From Trema orientale (Eukaryota; Streptophyta; Magnoliopsida; Rosales; Cannabaceae): DNA of 64,000 bases. The notes below the pieces were generated by a model, which saw only the letters and a list, made by a program, of their open reading frames with translations, was not told where the DNA came from and searched no databases. The number at the start of each line of letters is the position of its first letter. The stretch's first letter is position 1. Shown in pieces: positions 59,526 through 64,000 of the stretch. Where the stretch lies: the NCBI GenBank assembly GCA_002914845.1, contig JXTC01000295.1, forward strand, positions 229,526 to 293,525, written 5' to 3'. Made by a program: the position numbers and the translations under genes.

Positions 59526-60625
59526 TGCATATCTAGAATTCTATGTACAAATACGTACACATAAATATATATAGAAGTGCACACAATATCAAGATCATAA
59601 GAGGTGACCTATAGAAATTGGTCTCATGTAGGATTTATAATGGTATGGTACATCGTAAAAAACATGTTGATTAACAGAAGCAATTGATTTTTAGTGACAA
59701 AATGAGAATGCGTCTAAAATTAGAATAAACAATCCTTAGAAAAAGATCAAATTTGAGCGCCATTTAACTCTGTAACAAAAATGATCAGATCTAAAGGTTA
59801 TATTTTGACCAGTGGTCGATGTCTTAATACGAGATCATTATCATTCATCATGTAAGGTAAATATAACTAAAATTAAAACTAGTTTCAATGAAAATAATTA
59901 AACTATGAGGGAAAATAAGATTAATTAGCTTTTATTGAACTTGATACAAATATTACTTCAGATTATGATATAAAAAAAATCAAATTATTTTAGAGAGCAA
60001 AAGAGAGAAGAAACGGAAAATCAATGCTATTAACTGACCTTGGTTTAGACGGATATGGCTCTCGATGACGATGACTTTGATTGTAAAAAGGCTTAAAATC
60101 AAATTTATAAACAAATCTGTAGCTAAGGACCTTGCTTATAAAAGAAAAGCAAGAGCAGTGGAGAGTTGAAGCCAAATGGATACTATTTCATAAAAAGGTG
60201 AGCTCAGATAGCCATATGAACGACCAAATATGCAAATATGTGAAGAGAGATAGCTGAATTGGTAATAAGTCAACTTTCCCCAGAACATGCCTATTGGCTT
60301 TAAAAAATGTTTTTTCTTTTTCTTTTTTTAAATTTTTTTTTTATTTAAAGAATGTTAATTTCAAGTTTAATTCCATAATTTGTCCTTTGACTTCTAGAAT
60401 ATGGGGCCCCGCATTGTGATGATTAGAGGTTAACAACTTATCATCATTGATTTCAACTCTTGGCACACCGGGGTGCGTAGAAAATTTGATAGTGAATGCT
60501 AAGAAATTGCAAGTTGGGGAGTTCCAACTTCCAAGATAAATAAAATAAATATTAAGGGAAGGTTTCGAATAGCTGAAGAAATTTCTTAATTCTGAATTAG
60601 TCCCCCTTTTTTTTTTGGTTGAATT
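59526..60625. other. Intergenic DNA, no gene
   Basis: AT-rich. The open frames at 59990-60175 and 60341-60682 on the minus strand match nothing I recognise, and the second one overlaps a repeat. No structured element was seen between the long-inverted-repeat element and the 240-bp duplication. Confidence 0.4.
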
Positions 60626-61038
60626 AATTATGAATTTGTTGTTGACTTTTGTAATATAGGTACTTGAAACGTATTTGGGCAAGAATATGTCAAGAGGATT
60701 AGAGGTACGGAGTACCGGAACGCGTTATGGAATATATATATCTTTTCAAGAGTTTTTAATTTTTTTTTCTAATTAATCGAAATTCAATAAAAAAGGTGGA
60801 AAGTCAAAAGGATATATATTCCATAACGCGTTGGTTGAATTAATGGAAATTCTTGCCCATTTGGTAATTATGAATTTGTTGTTGACTTTTGTAATATAGG
60901 TACCTGAAACGTATATGGGCAAGAATATGTCAAGAGGATTAGAGGTACCGGAACGCGTTATGGAATATATATCTTTTCAAGAGTTTTTAATTTTTTTTCT
61001 AATTAATGGAAATTCAATATAAAATGTGGAAAGTCAAA
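60626..61038. repeat. 240-bp tandem duplication containing an inverted segment
   Basis: AATTATGAATTTGTTGTTGA begins at 60626 and 60866, exactly 240 bases apart. Both copies continue through GGGCAAGAATATGTCAAGAG, CCGGAACGCGTTATGGAATA and CTTTTCAAGAGTTTTTAATT. Between them (about 60808-60833) the block ATATATATTCCATAACGCGT is an inverted copy of the same CGCGTTATGGAATATATAT segment, so copy A can form a foldback with the spacer. Copies differ by a few substitutions and short indels. Confidence 0.85.
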
Positions 61039-63253
61039 AAACCAAACTTCGAAATTAAAATAGAAAAGGGTCTAAATTAAAGATATTAAGAAGACTTGAA
61101 AGATCATAGTTTATAGCACAAGTTAATAGTTCGTGTGAAAAATGTTTCTCTCAAATAAGCTTCAAATACGGAGTTTATTCTCTACCATCATTCCTCTCTC
61201 TGATTAATTATAACCTCTAACCTCCCTAAAAAAGAAAAGATGATAACTTATGAAGCTGCAAAATATACAGAAAGGAAGAGAATTTATTCTCTCTTTGCCA
61301 GATTTTTTTTTCAAAAAAGGACTGGAATTTGCAAAACGCTGAATGTTTGTTACTTCGGATTAGCTGGTGAAGACACTACTCGAATTGAGAAATAATGCAT
61401 TCTAGTATATTCTGCTTTCACATGCATTGTTCCCCGCAATTAAATCAACGTAATGTACTTTATTATTATTATTATTTTTTTCCAAATTAGTCCTTGTGCT
61501 TTTCCATTTTTATCGTCTAGTTTTGTTATTCTGGGGTGTCGTTTGTAGTGTCCTATGTGGCCATGGTTATGGTAGAGAGTTATTGAAAGTTGAATCCTTT
61601 TAAAGATGGGGTAAATTTGTATACGTGTTGCTTCATTGTCAACCTTTAATTATCTCTGCGCCACTAACAACACGTACGGTAACGAAGACCTTTGGGGCAC
61701 CTACACGGATAGAAGGGAAGAGGGTGGAAAAACGACAACGACATAAAACAACGAAACACGACAGTAAACTAAAACCGACATTAATAAACACGATGAGTCA
61801 TGAGTCATGACTATCTAAAAGTTGTCGCTCACAATGGCGACTGCTCATTGGAGATGTCAAGGCATTACGAAGAGATGGGGAAGATGAAAGATTTGAAAAA
61901 CGACACCCAACATGAAGAATTACAACGACATTAAACACAATACTCTGAAAACGACTACCACTTAAAACCGACAACCTCAAAAACAACATTAAAGTCAAAC
62001 GACGACATCAATGTTAAAAACGACATTGATGTTCCCTAAAAGGCGTACTAACTTCTCAAATATGTAATACCATGTTCTTTCTGCTGCCATTCTACTCATT
62101 AATTCCACTTGCATGAAAGTAAAAGGAGATTTAAGACCTTAAATAAAGCATTTTAGTGACTTGGGAGATATTTTATATATATATATATATATTTATATAT
62201 ATAAACTTGAGAAATAATTTGTGATGTAGATATAACTGAAAACAGAGCTTTGGTTCACTAGATTTATACGGCTTAAGAAAATGACAAGGAAGTTTAGGCT
62301 AACAATTAGTATCAACACCTGCACAAATTAAGATAAATAATTGTAACATTGTCACTCGAGATTGAAAGCAAGCACTTAATAAGTTTCTGGCCTTTATCAC
62401 TCAAGTTCAGCCACAAAAAAAGCATCAAGGGGAAGAAGAAACTAGACTACAGTAGCTTCATAAATGTACAGCATGATGGAACAGATCAAATTAATATAGG
62501 TAAACTGAAAAATGCCACTCAAGAATATGAAAACAACACATGAAAAAATGTTTCGAGTATCCAACTCTGAACCAAATCAGTTTCACAAAATGAATAGCTT
62601 CTACCTTCCTTTTGCTTTCCTGATCCTGAACTTCGGTTTGTTTGCTGATGCTTGACATGGTAAAGTATACTATAGCAGACAAAAACTCGCATTATAACAA
62701 ATCATATACTAATGTATTTTTATATACTCACATACATGGGGGGAGATTTTTAGTAGAAAAGAGAAAATACTTAGTACTTACACATTTAGACAAGGAACAT
62801 GTCACCTGTCAATCTGAGCTATGCAAACAAAGAAAAATAATTAGTATCTCCAAATCAAGGAAACAAAATCTAAACTTAAGGATCCATGTATATAACTTGC
62901 TAGCTAGTGCAAGTAGATAATTTGAAAGATTTAACTATTATCATCTTCAATACTTAGTGAAAGATATTACTGGTGTCTCAACTGTAAATATCACAGGAAA
63001 ATTATTATTCAACTAAAGAAAAAAGTTATCAAGGACTATATATGTATACAGCATGAGTACTTTTGTATAGTAATGTATATTGTTTTTGTAACAAGAAACT
63101 ACATATTCGTGCATATTAATGCTCTTTACTAGTACATACGCAAAAGAAGAAAAACCAGGGGGAAAAAAAAATAAGAGAAGAGTTTGTAGTCAATAAATGC
63201 CAGAGAGAGAAATGTCTTACCAATTGTCAGAGTCACTTGGCGTTCTTGAACAG
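61039..63253. other. Intergenic DNA, no gene supported
   Basis: AT-rich DNA with a TA repeat near 62170. From about 61720 to 62035, AACGACA/ACGACATT words recur many times on the + strand, giving spurious open frames on both strands. A likely 3'UTR donor for the NLR fragment (CAATTG then GTAAGACA, minus strand) lies near 63220. Nothing else was recognised. Confidence 0.4.
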
Positions 63254-63764
63254 TTAACATCCTGGCCGTTGCGCCCTTAGCCTTAGGGACTGGATGAGAG
63301 CCTTCGCATTGGGATGATCCCACTCCATGGATTCCCACTCGTCCTCTCCTATGTGAACCGATTGAAGAGAAGGAACATGGCTCTCTATCAAAGGGAAGGA
63401 TCCTTTTCAACTTTGGACACCCCAGAATACTAATTTGTTGCAAGGAATCAGCAGCCACTGGTATGCTTTTTAGTTCCGAAAGAGTCGCCAAATTTAAGTT
63501 CCACAGTTTAGGAAGTGCAACATAAATGAAGGCAAAATTATCATCACGAATGACTCCTTTTTTCCCATCTTTATCGTCATCTTCTTCTTCATCATGATAA
63601 TTAGATGTTGTCGATATTATTTCGACCAACTTTTCACATTGAAGGTATTGGTTTTTGAAACGATTTTTGCAGCGGAAGATTGGCCAGGAACGTTCAAAAA
63701 TTTTCTCAAAACAATTGACTATATGAGTGCATAGTATTAATTCATAGCAAATAGGAATATACAA
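63254..63764 (-). pseudogene. C-terminal LRR end of a second NLR, frameshifted
   Basis: The minus-strand frame gives QCEKLVEIISTTS, an acidic loop, VALPKLWNLNLATLSELKSI, and LQQISILGCPKLKRILPFDR, the last LRRs of an RPS2/RPS5-like NLR closely related to the intact gene at 55.1-58.0 kb. After PCSFSS (near 63360) the frame breaks. The next frame continues SVHIGEDEWESMEWDHPNAK, then ALIQSLRLRAQRPGC and TAA at 63254, exactly the usual NLR tail. So a small indel disrupts the C-terminus. Upstream (to 64000 and beyond) no NB-ARC is visible in the window, so it is either a truncated relic or the last exon of a gene that extends outside. Confidence 0.7.
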
Positions 63765-64000
63765 AGAGAATAGATCAAATAACTCTTGTAGCCTATCAGC
63801 AGATCCTAGTTTTTCTGTCTTCTAAACCATGATCTTCCAATCCAAACCTCAAGTACAACTGGATGAACGTATAGGCGTTGTGTACGATTTCTTAAACTCA
63901 CACTTTAGGCATTTGTAATTTTCTCAACACATGAGATTGCAAGAGTTTGTTCTACAGAGAATACGAAGACTCTTTTCTTTTTTTTTTTCTAGTTTATGGA
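63765..64000. other. Window edge, no gene recognised
   Basis: AT-rich sequence upstream of the NLR fragment. It may be intron or intergenic DNA. No LRR or NB-ARC peptide could be read in any frame here. Confidence 0.3.

Overview
The window is nuclear DNA of a dicotyledonous plant, probably a woody one. It is AT-rich, its genes have GT-AG introns and plant-type exon structure, it carries a plant CC-NB-LRR resistance gene and chloroplast-targeted proteins, and its intergenic DNA is full of plant transposon remnants and microsatellites. The species cannot be named from the sequence. One 13-base run of N (52951-52963) marks an assembly gap inside an intron.

Layout. 1-8.6 kb: gene-poor DNA with a Mutator-type MITE, T-tracts and a tandem array of about 240-bp units. 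8.6-10.4 kb (+): a membrane-anchored class I SAM-dependent methyltransferase with an uninterrupted, GC-rich coding region, a 5'UTR intron and a possible upstream ORF. 10.4-17 kb: duplicated intergenic DNA, one hAT-type MITE nested in another, and a tRNA-Gln(CTG) whose 3' end is copied in tandem downstream. 17.2-27.7 kb (-): the complete 21-exon gene for the TRAPPII subunit TRS130/CLUB (TRAPPC10). All exon phases close to 1,245 codons, and one intron uses a GC donor. 28-44 kb: transposon territory with two related Mutator-type MITEs, a Helitron-like 3' terminus, a 1.8-kb solo LTR with a perfect 5-bp target duplication, a Myb/SANT-like pseudogene, and DUF1985 and MuDR-transposase remnants. 44.2-48.6 kb (+): cyclophilin CYP37, thylakoid lumen (12 exons, 481 aa). 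50.5-54.0 kb (+): a chloroplast-type Mpv17/PMP22 family membrane protein (7 exons, 385 aa). 55.1-58.0 kb (-): an intact single-exon CC-NB-LRR gene of 961 aa. 58.4-61 kb: a long-inverted-repeat element and a 240-bp tandem repeat. 63.25-64 kb (-): the frameshifted C-terminal LRR end of a second, related NLR.

The genes do not form an operon or pathway. They are single-copy housekeeping genes (vesicle tethering, lumen cyclophilin, organelle membrane protein, methyltransferase) separated by repeat-rich DNA, with an NLR cluster at the right end. I found no convincing new biological system. The observations most worth checking are the tRNA-tail repeats, the spliced upstream ORF, the GC-AG intron, the nested element stratigraphy, and the unexplained 28-codon open exon after the NLR stop.
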